Source of the DNA: Hymenobacter nivis
GTDB taxonomy: Bacteria > Bacteroidota > Bacteroidia > Cytophagales > Hymenobacteraceae
Direction: 5' to 3'
Assembly (NCBI RefSeq): GCF_003149515.1
Contig: NZ_CP029145.1
Location: forward strand, 4,216,001 to 4,280,000
DNA length: 64,000 bases
Made by a program: the position numbers and the translations under genes. The notes below the pieces were generated by a model that saw only the letters and a list, made by a program, of their open reading frames with translations, searched no databases and had not been told where the DNA came from. Below are positions 6,591 through 14,509 of the stretch, piece by piece. Position 1 is the first letter of the stretch, and each line of letters starts with the position of its first letter.

Positions 6591-8957
6591 ATGCCCCATT
6601 TCGCTCGTTTGCTGGTTGTGTTATTGCTGCTGGCCCCTTTGCTGGGGCCCCGGGGGGCGCGGGCCCAGAACACGGCCGGCTACGGCGACTGGCAGCTGCA
6701 CCTGCCCACCAACCGCCCCCTGCACCTGGCCGATGCCGGCAACCGCGTGTATGTGGGCACGGAAAATGCCTTCTATTTCATTGATAAAACGCTGAATACC
6801 ACCCAAACGCTCTCCAGCCGCGATGGCTTGAGCGACGTGGGTGTGGCGGCTTTGGTCTACGATTCGGTGGGCCACCAGACGGTGGTGGTGTACCGCAACA
6901 ACAACGTGGACTTGCTGGGCGACAACGGCCAGGTGCGCAACCTGCCCGATATCCTGCGCAAGAGTATCCAGAGCGACCGCACCATCTACCAGGCGGTGGT
7001 GAGCGGGCGGCGGGCCTACTTATCCGCCGCGTTTGGGGTGGTGGTGCTGAACTTGGACCGGGTAGAGGTGAGCGATACCTACAGCGCCATTGGGCCCGCG
7101 GGCACGGCGGTGCGGGTGTACGCCACGGCCGTGGCTCACGATACGCTCTTTGCGGCCACGTCGGCGGGCTTGCAGGTAGCGCGCATGGCTGATAACCTGC
7201 TCGACTACCGCAGCTGGGCCGTGTACCAGCCGGTGCCGGTGGTGGCCAGCGGCTACGAAGCCTACCGCCAGTTGGCCACCCAGGGCCCCCACGTGTACGC
7301 CACGGTGGACAACGGCGGCGGCATCTATGTGTTTCGAGGGGCGGCCAACGCCTGGCAGCCCGTGGCCGCGCCCTACACAAACCGCGCCCGGCAGCTGCGC
7401 AGCTCGCTGCGCGGCCTGCTGCTGGCCGGCGATGCCTACGGCGTGTACCGCCGCGACGCCGCGGGGACGTTCCAACTGCTGGCTGGCTCGGCCGGCTCGG
7501 GCGATTACGTAACGGACGCGGTGTACTCGGCGCGCGACGGCAGCTACTACGTGGCCAATTACCTGGCCGGGGTGCAGCGGCTGCGCGCGGGCCAGGCCCC
7601 CGAAACCTTCGCCGCCAATGGCCCCGCCACCGGCTCGGCCTATAGCTTGCTGTCCGACGCTCATACGGGCATTACGGACGTTTTTACGGGCGGCTACACC
7701 GACCGATACTTGCCGTTTTTCCGCCGCGAGGGCTTTTATGAGTACACGGTGGGGCAGTGGATCAATATCAACGGGGCCCTGCCGGCGGTCATGTACCCCA
7801 ACCCGTTTGACGTGGCGCGGGGCGCGCGCACGGCCGATGGCACGCTGTATGTGGCCAGCTACGGCAACGGCTTGCTGGAGTGGAAGGGCCCCGGCCAGTT
7901 CCGCACGTTCACGGAAGGCACGTCGGGCAGCCCGTTGCGCCGCACCATCGCCGCCAATGACCCCAGCTACATCAGCGTGCGCGTGACGGACCTAGTCCCC
8001 GATGCCACTGGCGGCGTGTGGGTAGCCAACCAGCACCGCCAAGTCGGCGTTTCGGGCCTGTTTCGTTTCGACCCCGCCGCGGCCACTTGGAGCGCCATTC
8101 CGTACTTCAACGGCTCGCAAAACCTGGACCGCCTGGCCATCGACAACCTTGGCCAGGTATGGGCCTCTGAAGCCCGGCAGGGTGGCGACGGCCTTTGGGT
8201 GGTCGACCCGAACACCAGCGCGACCCGCAAGTTTTCGCTGGCCACGGACCCCGCCACGGGCAGCGACGTGATTCTGCCCGCTATTTACGACGTGGTGAAC
8301 GACCGGGCGGGGGCCGTGTGGGTGACCACGGCGGCGGGCGTGGCCGTGCTCGACGACCCCAGCGGGGCCCTGGCGGGTACCAGCACGTTCCGGCTGCCGG
8401 TGGTGCAGCGCGGCGAGGGCAGCCGGTTTCCGGTGCTCTACAGCGAAGTGGTGAAATCGGTGGCCGTGGACGGGGCCAACCGCAAGTGGTTTGGCACCGA
8501 CAACGGCCTGTGGCTTTTCAGCGCCGACGGCAGTGAGGCCCTGCTGCACTTCACCACCGCCAACAGTCCGTTGCCCTCCAACCGCATCAACGACGTGGCC
8601 GTGAACGACAAAACTGGCGAAGTGTGGGTGGCTACCGATTCGGGCGTGCTGGCGTACCGCGGCGGGGCCACCGTCACGGAGGGCAAGCCCAGCTGCGCCC
8701 AGGTATTCCCAAACCCCGTGCGGCCCGATTTTGCGGGCCTGGTGGGCATCGGCGGGCTGGCCAACAACGCGCTGGTGAAAATTACTGACGTGGCCGGCCA
8801 CCTCGTGTACGCCACCACGGCCACTGGTGGCACCGTCACCTGGAACCTGACCGACCCCGACGGCCGCCGCGTGCGCTCGGGCGTATACCTGGTGCTCACC
8901 TCCGATGCCAATGGCCAGAACGGCTGCGTGAGCAAAGTGGCCGTGCTATCGAAGTAG
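6591..8957 (+). CDS. porZ: PorZ-like T9SS protein (beta-propellers plus C-terminal sorting-type domain)
   Basis: A 788-residue exported protein. The frame stays open further upstream, over tdk, but ATG 6591 gives a clean signal peptide (MPHFARLLVVLLLLAPLLGP, cleavage near ARAQ). The opening GDWQLHLPTNRPLHLADAGN and SSRDGLSDVGVAALVYD match the start of PorZ, and the body is made of two-component-regulator-type propeller blades (repeated GxVWVA and KWFGTDNGLW segments). Residues about 700-788 are a type A CTD (VFPNPV, RSGVYLV). PorZ is an outer-surface component of the type IX attachment complex that delivers A-LPS to PorU. It lies 58 bases upstream of recO. The call rests on the N-terminal similarity and architecture. 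Confidence 0.82.
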   Translation: MPHFARLLVVLLLLAPLLGPRGARAQNTAGYGDWQLHLPTNRPLHLADAGNRVYVGTENAFYFIDKTLNTTQTLSSRDGLSDVGVAALVYDSVGHQTVVVYRNNNVDLLGDNGQVRNLPDILRKSIQSDRTIYQAVVSGRRAYLSAAFGVVVLNLDRVEVSDTYSAIGPAGTAVRVYATAVAHDTLFAATSAGLQVARMADNLLDYRSWAVYQPVPVVASGYEAYRQLATQGPHVYATVDNGGGIYVFRGAANAWQPVAAPYTNRARQLRSSLRGLLLAGDAYGVYRRDAAGTFQLLAGSAGSGDYVTDAVYSARDGSYYVANYLAGVQRLRAGQAPETFAANGPATGSAYSLLSDAHTGITDVFTGGYTDRYLPFFRREGFYEYTVGQWININGALPAVMYPNPFDVARGARTADGTLYVASYGNGLLEWKGPGQFRTFTEGTSGSPLRRTIAANDPSYISVRVTDLVPDATGGVWVANQHRQVGVSGLFRFDPAAATWSAIPYFNGSQNLDRLAIDNLGQVWASEARQGGDGLWVVDPNTSATRKFSLATDPATGSDVILPAIYDVVNDRAGAVWVTTAAGVAVLDDPSGALAGTSTFRLPVVQRGEGSRFPVLYSEVVKSVAVDGANRKWFGTDNGLWLFSADGSEALLHFTTANSPLPSNRINDVAVNDKTGEVWVATDSGVLAYRGGATVTEGKPSCAQVFPNPVRPDFAGLVGIGGLANNALVKITDVAGHLVYATTATGGTVTWNLTDPDGRRVRSGVYLVLTSDANGQNGCVSKVAVLSK

Positions 8958-9015
8958 GGCCCCGCGTGGGGCCCCACGGCGGCCTTTCCTTTCACTACTT
9001 TTTCCGTCAAGCGCC

Positions 9016-9738
9016 ATGCTGGTCAAAACCCGCGGCATCGTCCTCAGCTTCCTTAAATACCGCGAAACCAGCATCATTGCCCGCGTCTACACCGAGCAGC
9101 TGGGCTTGCAGAGCTACGTGGTGAACGGCGTGCGCAAATCCAAGCCGCCGGGGCGTATTGCCCTCTTTCAGCCCTTTACGCTGCTCGAATTGGTGGCCTA
9201 CACGTCGGTTCGCGGGGGCCTCACGCGGCTGGCCGAGTTCCGCTGCGCCGAACCCTTCCAAACCCTGCCCTACGACGTGGCCAAGAGCAGCGTGGTGCTG
9301 TTCCTGTCTGAAGTGCTGGGCCGGGCCCTGCGCGAGGAGGAGGCCGACGCGCCGCTGTTTGCATTCCTGCACGACCACCTCCTGGCCTTCGACCGGGCCG
9401 CGGCGGGCAGCGAAAACTTTGCGCTGCACTTCCTGCTGGAACTGTCCACGTACCTGGGCTTCGGCACCGAATCGGGAGCTGAGCTGACCGACCAGGTGGC
9501 AATGGCCGGGCACGCGCCCACCGGCCGCACGGGCCCCACGGGTCCCGCTGTGCTGCACCTGCGCGAGTTTGCGGGCTACTTCGACGAGCTGCTGCACGGC
9601 CAGGGCCCCAGCACTATTCCCAACGGCCGCGTACGCCGCGAGCTGCTGAACGTGCTGCTGCGCTACTACCAGTTGCACGTCGAGCAGCTGGGCGAGATTA
9701 AATCGCTTGATATTCTCTCGCAGGTATTGGCCGAATAA
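9016..9738 (+). CDS. recO: DNA repair protein RecO
   Basis: A 240-residue protein from ATG 9016. It begins with the OB-fold motif MLVKTRGIVLSFLKYRETSIIARVYTE, typical of RecO, followed by the conserved VNGVRKSKP segment and a helical C-terminal half ending in RRELLNVLLRYYQLHVEQLGEIKSLDIL. RecO binds ssDNA and SSB and helps load RecA in the RecFOR pathway. The zinc-finger cysteines found in some RecO proteins are absent. It follows porZ on the same strand and may be cotranscribed. A REP-like inverted repeat begins 12 bases downstream and probably serves as the transcript end. Confidence 0.93.
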   Translation: MLVKTRGIVLSFLKYRETSIIARVYTEQLGLQSYVVNGVRKSKPPGRIALFQPFTLLELVAYTSVRGGLTRLAEFRCAEPFQTLPYDVAKSSVVLFLSEVLGRALREEEADAPLFAFLHDHLLAFDRAAAGSENFALHFLLELSTYLGFGTESGAELTDQVAMAGHAPTGRTGPTGPAVLHLREFAGYFDELLHGQGPSTIPNGRVRRELLNVLLRYYQLHVEQLGEIKSLDILSQVLAE

Positions 9739-9750
9739 GACGAGTAGTAG

Positions 9751-9869
9751 GCCACGAGGCCGTCATGCTGAGCGCAGCTGAAGCATCTTTTCCACATAAC
9801 TGACCCAATTGATGGGTTTACCCAGCGGGAGAGATGCTCCGGCTGCACTCAGCATGACGGCCTCGTGGC
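9751..9869. repeat. Dispersed inverted repeat, copy 1
   Basis: The left arm 9751-9788 and right arm 9832-9869 pair at 35 of 38 positions around a 43-nt unrelated centre. The core GTCATGCTGAGC...GCATCT recurs near 30427, 36236 and 44006. This copy separates the convergent genes recO and the first FKBP gene and could fold as a long hairpin acting as a bidirectional terminator. Confidence 0.85.
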
Positions 9870-9883
9870 CCATTAATACCCCC

Positions 9884-10840
9884 TTACTTCACGCCCACCA
9901 GCTCCACATCGAAGCGTAGCACGGCGTTGGGTGGGATGTCGGCCCCGGCGCCGCGGGCCCCGTAGCCCAGCGGCGAGGGGATGAGCAGCACGGCCTTGCT
10001 GCCCTTGGGCAGCGCCGCAATGGCCTGGTCCCAGCCCACGATGACCTGGCCCCGCCCCAGTGGGAATTCAATCGGCACGTTGCCATGCTGGGCCGAGGCA
10101 TCGAACACTTTGCCCGTGGCCAGCACGCTGCCCTTGTAGAGTACGCTCACGGTCTGGCCTTTTTTGGGCAGGGCCCCCTTGCCGGTGCGGGTGAGAACAT
10201 AGTAGGTGCCGCCGGGCGTTTTGCGGGCCACCAGCTTGTTCTTTTTAAGGTAGGCCTGAATCTGGGCGTTGTCCTTGAGAAGCTGCCTGGCCGAGGCGGC
10301 GGCGTCTGTTTTGACTTGCTCGGTGCGCAGTTTTTGCTCGCGGGCAGCCATCTCCTCGCGGCTTACCAGCTCGAAGGCGCGGGCCGATACCACCAGCACG
10401 TTGCCGGCCTGCTTGATGAAGGGCGGCACTGGCTGGCCCTGAAACGTTTTGGCGAACAGCGTATCGGCTGGCAGGCGGAACACGGCGCTGTCGCCGGGTA
10501 GCAGCAGGGCCACCGCTTCCTCCAGGGTGCCGCGGGGCGGTGTGGGCAGCAGCGGAAACGGCTGCGGCTTGGGTTGCAGGCGGCGGCTGCTCATCAGCAC
10601 CGAATCGCGGCCGGTGCGGAACTCCAGGAACACGGTGAGGAGTTGGCCGGCGCGGCTGGCGTAGGGCGCGTCCGTCGGCACGGCCAGGGCCCGAGGGGTA
10701 AAGCGCCCGTCGGGGCCCTGGCGAAATAGCTGGTAATCAATGCCGCTGGCGGTACGGCCGGCGCTCGGCGCGCTTGGTACCTGGGCCTTAGCCCAATGAC
10801 CGGTCAGCAGCGCGGCCGTCAAAATCATCCAAAAACGCAT
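9884..10840 (-). CDS. Exported FKBP-type peptidyl-prolyl isomerase (1 of 3)
   Basis: A 318-residue protein. I take ATG 10840 because it gives a signal peptide (MRFWMILTAALLTGHWAKAQ); an upstream start would add a basic, non-signal extension. The last ~100 residues are an FKBP domain (VSVLYKGSVLATGKVFD, then GWDQAIAALPKGSKAVLLIPSPLGYG and ADIPPNAVLRFDVELV), which isomerises Xaa-Pro bonds. The first 200 residues contain ALLLPGDSAVFRLPAD, which is also found in the third FKBP (ALLMPGDSAVFRFNAD), so the two are duplicates. The protein is probably periplasmic or envelope-associated, helping the folding of exported proteins. Confidence 0.88.
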   Translation of the reverse strand: MRFWMILTAALLTGHWAKAQVPSAPSAGRTASGIDYQLFRQGPDGRFTPRALAVPTDAPYASRAGQLLTVFLEFRTGRDSVLMSSRRLQPKPQPFPLLPTPPRGTLEEAVALLLPGDSAVFRLPADTLFAKTFQGQPVPPFIKQAGNVLVVSARAFELVSREEMAAREQKLRTEQVKTDAAASARQLLKDNAQIQAYLKKNKLVARKTPGGTYYVLTRTGKGALPKKGQTVSVLYKGSVLATGKVFDASAQHGNVPIEFPLGRGQVIVGWDQAIAALPKGSKAVLLIPSPLGYGARGAGADIPPNAVLRFDVELVGVK

Positions 10841-10908
10841 GGCGTAGCGATTAAATAAAGGGAGTAAAAAGAACAAAACGGCCCGCCGGGGCCCCAGCCT
10901 GAAACGAA

Positions 10909-10945
10909 CGCACCCCGCCCCGCAGCAAGCGCGGAACGGGGTGCG
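10909..10945 (-). terminator. Possible terminator between FKBP genes 2 and 1
   Basis: CGCACCCCG (10909-10917) pairs with CGGGGTGCG (10937-10945). It lies in the 126-nt gap after the second FKBP gene. The T run is weak, so it may attenuate rather than end transcription. Confidence 0.35.
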
Positions 10946-10966
10946 CAGCAACCAGCGCCGCCGCCG

Positions 10967-11500
10967 CTAGGGCGAAACGGTCACGATTTGCATGTCGAAC
11001 AGGATGGGGGTATTGCCTGGAATCGAGCCCGCGCCCGACGGCCCATAAGCCAAATACGACGGGATGAGCAACAGCTTGCGGTCGCCCTGACGCATGAGGG
11101 CCACTCCTTCCGACCACCCCGGAATTAGGCTGATGGCCCCCACGGTGTAGTCGAAGCTTTTGGACGGCGCGTTGTCGGAGGTGTCGAATACGGTGTTCTC
11201 CGTGGCGGCGCTCACAAACTTGCCGGTGTACTTCACGCTCAGCTTTTTCCCGGTGGCCACTTGCGGGCCCATGCCCGTGGCAAGCGTCACCAAGTACAGG
11301 CCCGAAGTGGTGCGCTGGTAGTCGGAGGCGATGTAGTTGTGCCGCTTCAGGTAATCCCGGATGGTGGTGTCGTCAACGGCGTTGACATCAACCACGTCGG
11401 CTTTGCTACAGCTCCACAGCGCCGGTAACGCGCACAGCAGGAGCAGGCACAACTGGATGGCCGGGAAGCGAAAACGGGCAAAAAACGATTTTAGTGACAC
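10967..11500 (-). CDS. FKBP-type peptidyl-prolyl isomerase lipoprotein (2 of 3)
   Basis: A protein of about 177 residues. The frame extends to a TTG at 11521, but the GTG at 11500 (MSLKSFFARFRFPAIQLCLL) gives a better lipoprotein signal with a lipobox-like LPALWSC around Cys31. The mature part is a single FKBP domain (KKLSVKYTGKF, IPGWSEGVALMRQGDRKLLLIPSYLAYG, IPGNTPILFDMQIV). Single-domain lipoprotein FKBPs of this kind include GldI of gliding Bacteroidota, but I cannot assign that name from sequence alone. It follows the third FKBP gene by 23 bases, so they are probably one transcript. Confidence 0.85.
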   Translation of the reverse strand: MSLKSFFARFRFPAIQLCLLLLCALPALWSCSKADVVDVNAVDDTTIRDYLKRHNYIASDYQRTTSGLYLVTLATGMGPQVATGKKLSVKYTGKFVSAATENTVFDTSDNAPSKSFDYTVGAISLIPGWSEGVALMRQGDRKLLLIPSYLAYGPSGAGSIPGNTPILFDMQIVTVSP

Positions 11501-11523
11501 TGTTGCTGAGGGAAGTACCAAGC

Positions 11524-12516
11524 TTATTTAACGTCTACCAGCTCCACGTCGAAGCGCAGCGGGGCGTTGGCCGGAATATCAGCCCCGGCGCCCTGCTGCC
11601 CGTAGGCCAGCGTCGACGGAATCAGGAACGTGGCCTTGCTGCCTTTGTTGAGCAGTGCCACGGCCTCGTCCCAGCCCGGAATCACTTTGCCCTGGCCGAG
11701 CGGAAACGAGAACCCTGGGTGTTTATCCGACGAATCGAACACCTTGCCGTCGAGCAGCATGCCGGTGTACTTCATGGTCACCGTCTGGCCTTGTTTGGCC
11801 AGGGGCCCCGCACCGGGCGCCGTCACGATGTAGTAGATGCCCGAAGGGGTCTTTTTCAGGCCCGCCAGGTTTTTGCTTTTGGCGTAGGCTTGCAGCGCGG
11901 CGTCGTCCTTTTTCAATTGGTCGCCGGCGAAGGCCATCATCTGGCGCTGCTGCTCGGCCATCATCTTCTGCTGCAAGTCCTGCTGCATGGTCATGGCGGC
12001 GGCCTGGTCGATGAGGCCGCGGGTGGCCACGTGCAGCACCACCACGTTGCCGGCTTTTTTGAGGAAGGGGGGCACAGGGCGGGCCGGGTTGGGGCCCTGG
12101 GGCTTGAAGAGCGAGTCGGCGTTGAAGCGGAACACGGCGCTGTCGCCGGGCATTAGTAAGGCAAACGCTTCCTCGGGGGTGCCCTTGCGCTTCACTTCCT
12201 GCAACGGCAGTGGCACCAGGGCGCCCTGGAACTTGGTGCGGGTGCTTTCCAGCACCGAGTCTTTGCCGGTGCGGGTGTCGATGTAGGCGGTCAGGAACTT
12301 ACCCACCCGGTTCTTGTAGGTCGGGTCGGCGTCGCCGCTGATGTCGCGCCGCTCGTACTTGCTGCCGACTTTTTTATAGATTTTGTACTCGATGCCCGAT
12401 TTCGTTTTGGCGAAGTCGCCGCCACCGAGCTTATTGCAGGCCGCGGTGGAGAATAAAAGGCCCAGCAAGCCGGCCCCCAGGGCCAGGTGCCGCCCAGAGC
12501 GGAAGGAAGAACGCAT
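11524..12516 (-). CDS. FKBP-type peptidyl-prolyl isomerase lipoprotein (3 of 3)
   Basis: A 330-residue protein from ATG 12516, chosen because it starts a lipoprotein signal (RHLALGAGLLGLLFSTAAC, lipobox STAAC). Residues 30-210 form a long helical/beta region with SGIEYKIYKKVGSKYERRD and LLMPGDSAVFRFNADSLF; a Met/Gln-rich helix (MTMQQDLQQKMMAEQQRQMM) precedes the C-terminal FKBP domain (GQTVTMKYTGMLLDGKVFDS, IPGWDEAVALLNKGSKATFLIP, ADIPANAPLRFDVELVDVK). It resembles the first FKBP over its full length, which indicates duplication. It is the promoter-proximal gene of the FKBP group and should sit on the periplasmic side of a membrane. Confidence 0.88.
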   Translation of the reverse strand: MRSSFRSGRHLALGAGLLGLLFSTAACNKLGGGDFAKTKSGIEYKIYKKVGSKYERRDISGDADPTYKNRVGKFLTAYIDTRTGKDSVLESTRTKFQGALVPLPLQEVKRKGTPEEAFALLMPGDSAVFRFNADSLFKPQGPNPARPVPPFLKKAGNVVVLHVATRGLIDQAAAMTMQQDLQQKMMAEQQRQMMAFAGDQLKKDDAALQAYAKSKNLAGLKKTPSGIYYIVTAPGAGPLAKQGQTVTMKYTGMLLDGKVFDSSDKHPGFSFPLGQGKVIPGWDEAVALLNKGSKATFLIPSTLAYGQQGAGADIPANAPLRFDVELVDVK

Positions 12517-12567
12517 GAACGTGCTAAAGGATGAGGAAAAACAAAGTTGGGGCAACCGGTGGAAGCG

Positions 12568-12575
12568 CAAAGGTA
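12568..12575 (-). promoter_or_regulatory. Bacteroidota -7 promoter element (TACCTTTG) for the FKBP genes
   Basis: On the minus strand TACCTTTG fits the TAnnTTTG -7 consensus of Bacteroidota sigma factor promoters and lies 52 bases upstream of the start of the third FKBP gene. No clear -33 TTTG is claimed. Confidence 0.55.
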
Positions 12576-12583
12576 AGCGCGGG

Positions 12584-13630
12584 CTAGGCTACGGGCGGCG
12601 CGGCGGCCACGGGCTCGCTCACCAGCTGCTCCTTGTGCTGGGGCAGCAGGCCCAGAAAGCGCTCAACGGTGGGCCCCAGGGGCAGGTAGCTGATGCCGCC
12701 GGCGGCGTTGTGGTGGCCGCCGCCCTCGAAGTGCTGGCGCGAAAAGTCGCTCACCGAAAAATCGCCCACCGAGCGGAAGGAAATCTTCACGGCCGAGCCG
12801 CGGTCGATAAAAATGGCGGCGAATACGATGCCCTCGATGCTGAGCGCGTAGTTCACTAAGCCCTCGGTGTCGCCGGTTTTGCTGTCGTAGGCGCGCAGCT
12901 CATCGCGGGTGATGGCGATGTAAGCAGTATTGAATTCGCGGTTGACGACCAGCTTTTCCTTGAGCACGAAGCCCAGGAAGCGCAGCCGAATCTCGGAGTG
13001 CGAGTCGTAGATGCGGCGGTGCACGGCCGAGAGGTCGACGCCGGCGCTCAGCAGCTCGGCGATGATGAGGTGCACGTTGCGCGAGGTGCTGGGGTGGCGG
13101 AACGAGCCCGTATCGGTCATGATGCCCGCGTACAGGGCCTCGCCCATGGCCCTGGTTATCTGGGCCTGGTCGCCCAGGTCGCGGATGATTTCAAAGATCA
13201 GCTCGGCCGTGGCCGCCGCCTTGGGGTTCGAGAAGCTGATGTCGGCAAACGCCTCGGGTTGCTGGTGATGGTCGATGAGCACCTTCGTGCCGGGGGCATT
13301 GCGCACGTATTCCCCCAGCTCGTTGATGCGGGTCAGGCAGCTGAAATCGAGGCAGAAGATGACTTCGGCGCGTTGCACCAGGTCGCGTACCTGGTGGTCG
13401 TTCTGGCGCTTGTCGTACACCACCACCTCGTCGTTGCCGCCCATCCAGTTCAGGAAGGCCGGGTAATCGGAGGGCGTGACCACGGTGACGTGGTGGCCGT
13501 GCTGCTTGAGGTAGGCCGCCCAGGCAAGCGACGAGCCGAGGGCGTCGGCGTCGGGTTTGTGGTGGGTGGTGATGAAAACTTGGCGGGGCTGCGCGAGCAG
13601 CGCCTGTAGTTCGGCAAGGGGGGTGGTCAT
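12584..13630 (-). CDS. nrnA: DHH-family phosphoesterase (NrnA-like oligoribonuclease / pAp phosphatase)
   Basis: A 348-residue protein from ATG 13630 (MTTPLAELQALLAQP); an in-frame upstream start is possible but unsupported. The DHH domain motifs are present in order: HHKPDADALGSSLAW, FCLDFSC, KVLIDHHQQP and AGIMTDTGSFRHPS. The C-terminal DHHA1 domain carries EGGGHHNAAGG. NrnA-type enzymes use two Mn ions to degrade nano-RNAs and to dephosphorylate pAp to AMP in the cytoplasm. It is divergent from ndk, with 222 bp between the start codons. The Ala/Val-rich last ten residues are not conserved. Confidence 0.9.
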   Translation of the reverse strand: MTTPLAELQALLAQPRQVFITTHHKPDADALGSSLAWAAYLKQHGHHVTVVTPSDYPAFLNWMGGNDEVVVYDKRQNDHQVRDLVQRAEVIFCLDFSCLTRINELGEYVRNAPGTKVLIDHHQQPEAFADISFSNPKAAATAELIFEIIRDLGDQAQITRAMGEALYAGIMTDTGSFRHPSTSRNVHLIIAELLSAGVDLSAVHRRIYDSHSEIRLRFLGFVLKEKLVVNREFNTAYIAITRDELRAYDSKTGDTEGLVNYALSIEGIVFAAIFIDRGSAVKISFRSVGDFSVSDFSRQHFEGGGHHNAAGGISYLPLGPTVERFLGLLPQHKEQLVSEPVAAAPPVA

Positions 13631-13797
13631 CGACAACGTAAGAAGCCTGGGAATCAACTAAGGGCCGGGCCCTCGGGGCCAAGTGGGCGGCAAAAGTCGG
13701 AAGAAATCCGTTCCCAACAGCCAAAGTCCCCCCGAAGGTTCGCTGCGGCTGGCCCAACGGGGGCCCGCCCGGGCCGGCGCGCCGCCCGGGTTGTGGT

Positions 13798-13805
13798 TAC
13801 TTTTG
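13798..13805 (+). promoter_or_regulatory. Bacteroidota -7 promoter element (TACTTTTG) for ndk
   Basis: TACTTTTG matches TAnnTTTG and lies 47 bases upstream of the ndk start codon, inside the nrnA-ndk intergenic region. The upstream -33 element is not obvious. Confidence 0.5.
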
Positions 13806-13852
13806 TGCCCTCAACCGTTTCATTTACTCTTTTACCACACCCCTCCCGCCCC

Positions 13853-14260
13853 ATGGCCACCAACCGCACATTCACAATGATTAAGCCCGACGCCGTTCTG
13901 GAAAACCACATCGGCGGCATTCTGGGCATGATGGAGGCCGGCGGCTTCCGCGTCGTGGAGCTCCAGAAAATTGCCTTGACGGCCGAGCGCGCCGGCGAAT
14001 TCTACGCCGTGCATAAGGAGCGCCCCTTCTACCAGGACTTGGTGAAGTACATGTCGAGCGGCCCAATTGTGGCCGCCGTACTAGAGAAAGACAACGCCGT
14101 AGCCGACTTCCGCACCCTCATCGGGGCCACCAACCCTGCTCAGGCCGCCGAAGGCACCATCCGGAAGAAGTACGCCAAGAGCATCGAAGCCAACGCCGTG
14201 CACGGCTCCGACTCCGACGAGAACGCCCAAATCGAAGCCGACTTCTTCTTCGGTAAATAG
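13853..14260 (+). CDS. ndk: Nucleoside-diphosphate kinase
   Basis: A 135-residue protein starting at ATG 13853 (MATNRTFTMIKPDAVLEN); the open frame reaches further upstream but this start matches the family. NDK transfers the gamma-phosphate between nucleoside triphosphates and diphosphates through a phosphohistidine, here the His of NAVHGSDS. KPDAV, FRTLIGATNP and IRKKYAKSIEANAVHGSDS are all conserved family segments. The length is slightly below the usual ~140 but nothing is missing. A strong hairpin terminator follows 57 bases after the stop. Confidence 0.97.
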   Translation: MATNRTFTMIKPDAVLENHIGGILGMMEAGGFRVVELQKIALTAERAGEFYAVHKERPFYQDLVKYMSSGPIVAAVLEKDNAVADFRTLIGATNPAQAAEGTIRKKYAKSIEANAVHGSDSDENAQIEADFFFGK

Positions 14261-14316
14261 TTTGCCGGAGCCCCTGGCTTTGCCGTTGGCTTCCGGTAGT
14301 TGCCGAGCCCCTAGAC

Positions 14317-14361
14317 CAACAAAAAACCCGCGTTGCACGCTGCAACGCGGGTTTTTTGTTG
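14317..14361. terminator. Bidirectional rho-independent terminator between ndk and the nucleoside permease
   Basis: A perfect 21-bp stem (14317-14337 with 14341-14361) around a 3-nt loop has a GC-rich core CCCGCGTTGCA flanked by A6 on the left and T6 on the right, so it can end transcripts from both sides. Confidence 0.9.
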
Positions 14362-14509
14362 TACTGAAAATAGACTTTTTTTGTACTAAATATGTATTGA
14401 CGAGCTTATCTCGTACGACCGAAATCCGGTGCGGGCTCGTTCCGCTGCTTCGCCAGCAAAGGCGACATTTGCAACGGATGAGCAGCGTGTTGGGAAAAGG
14501 GCCGGCCTG

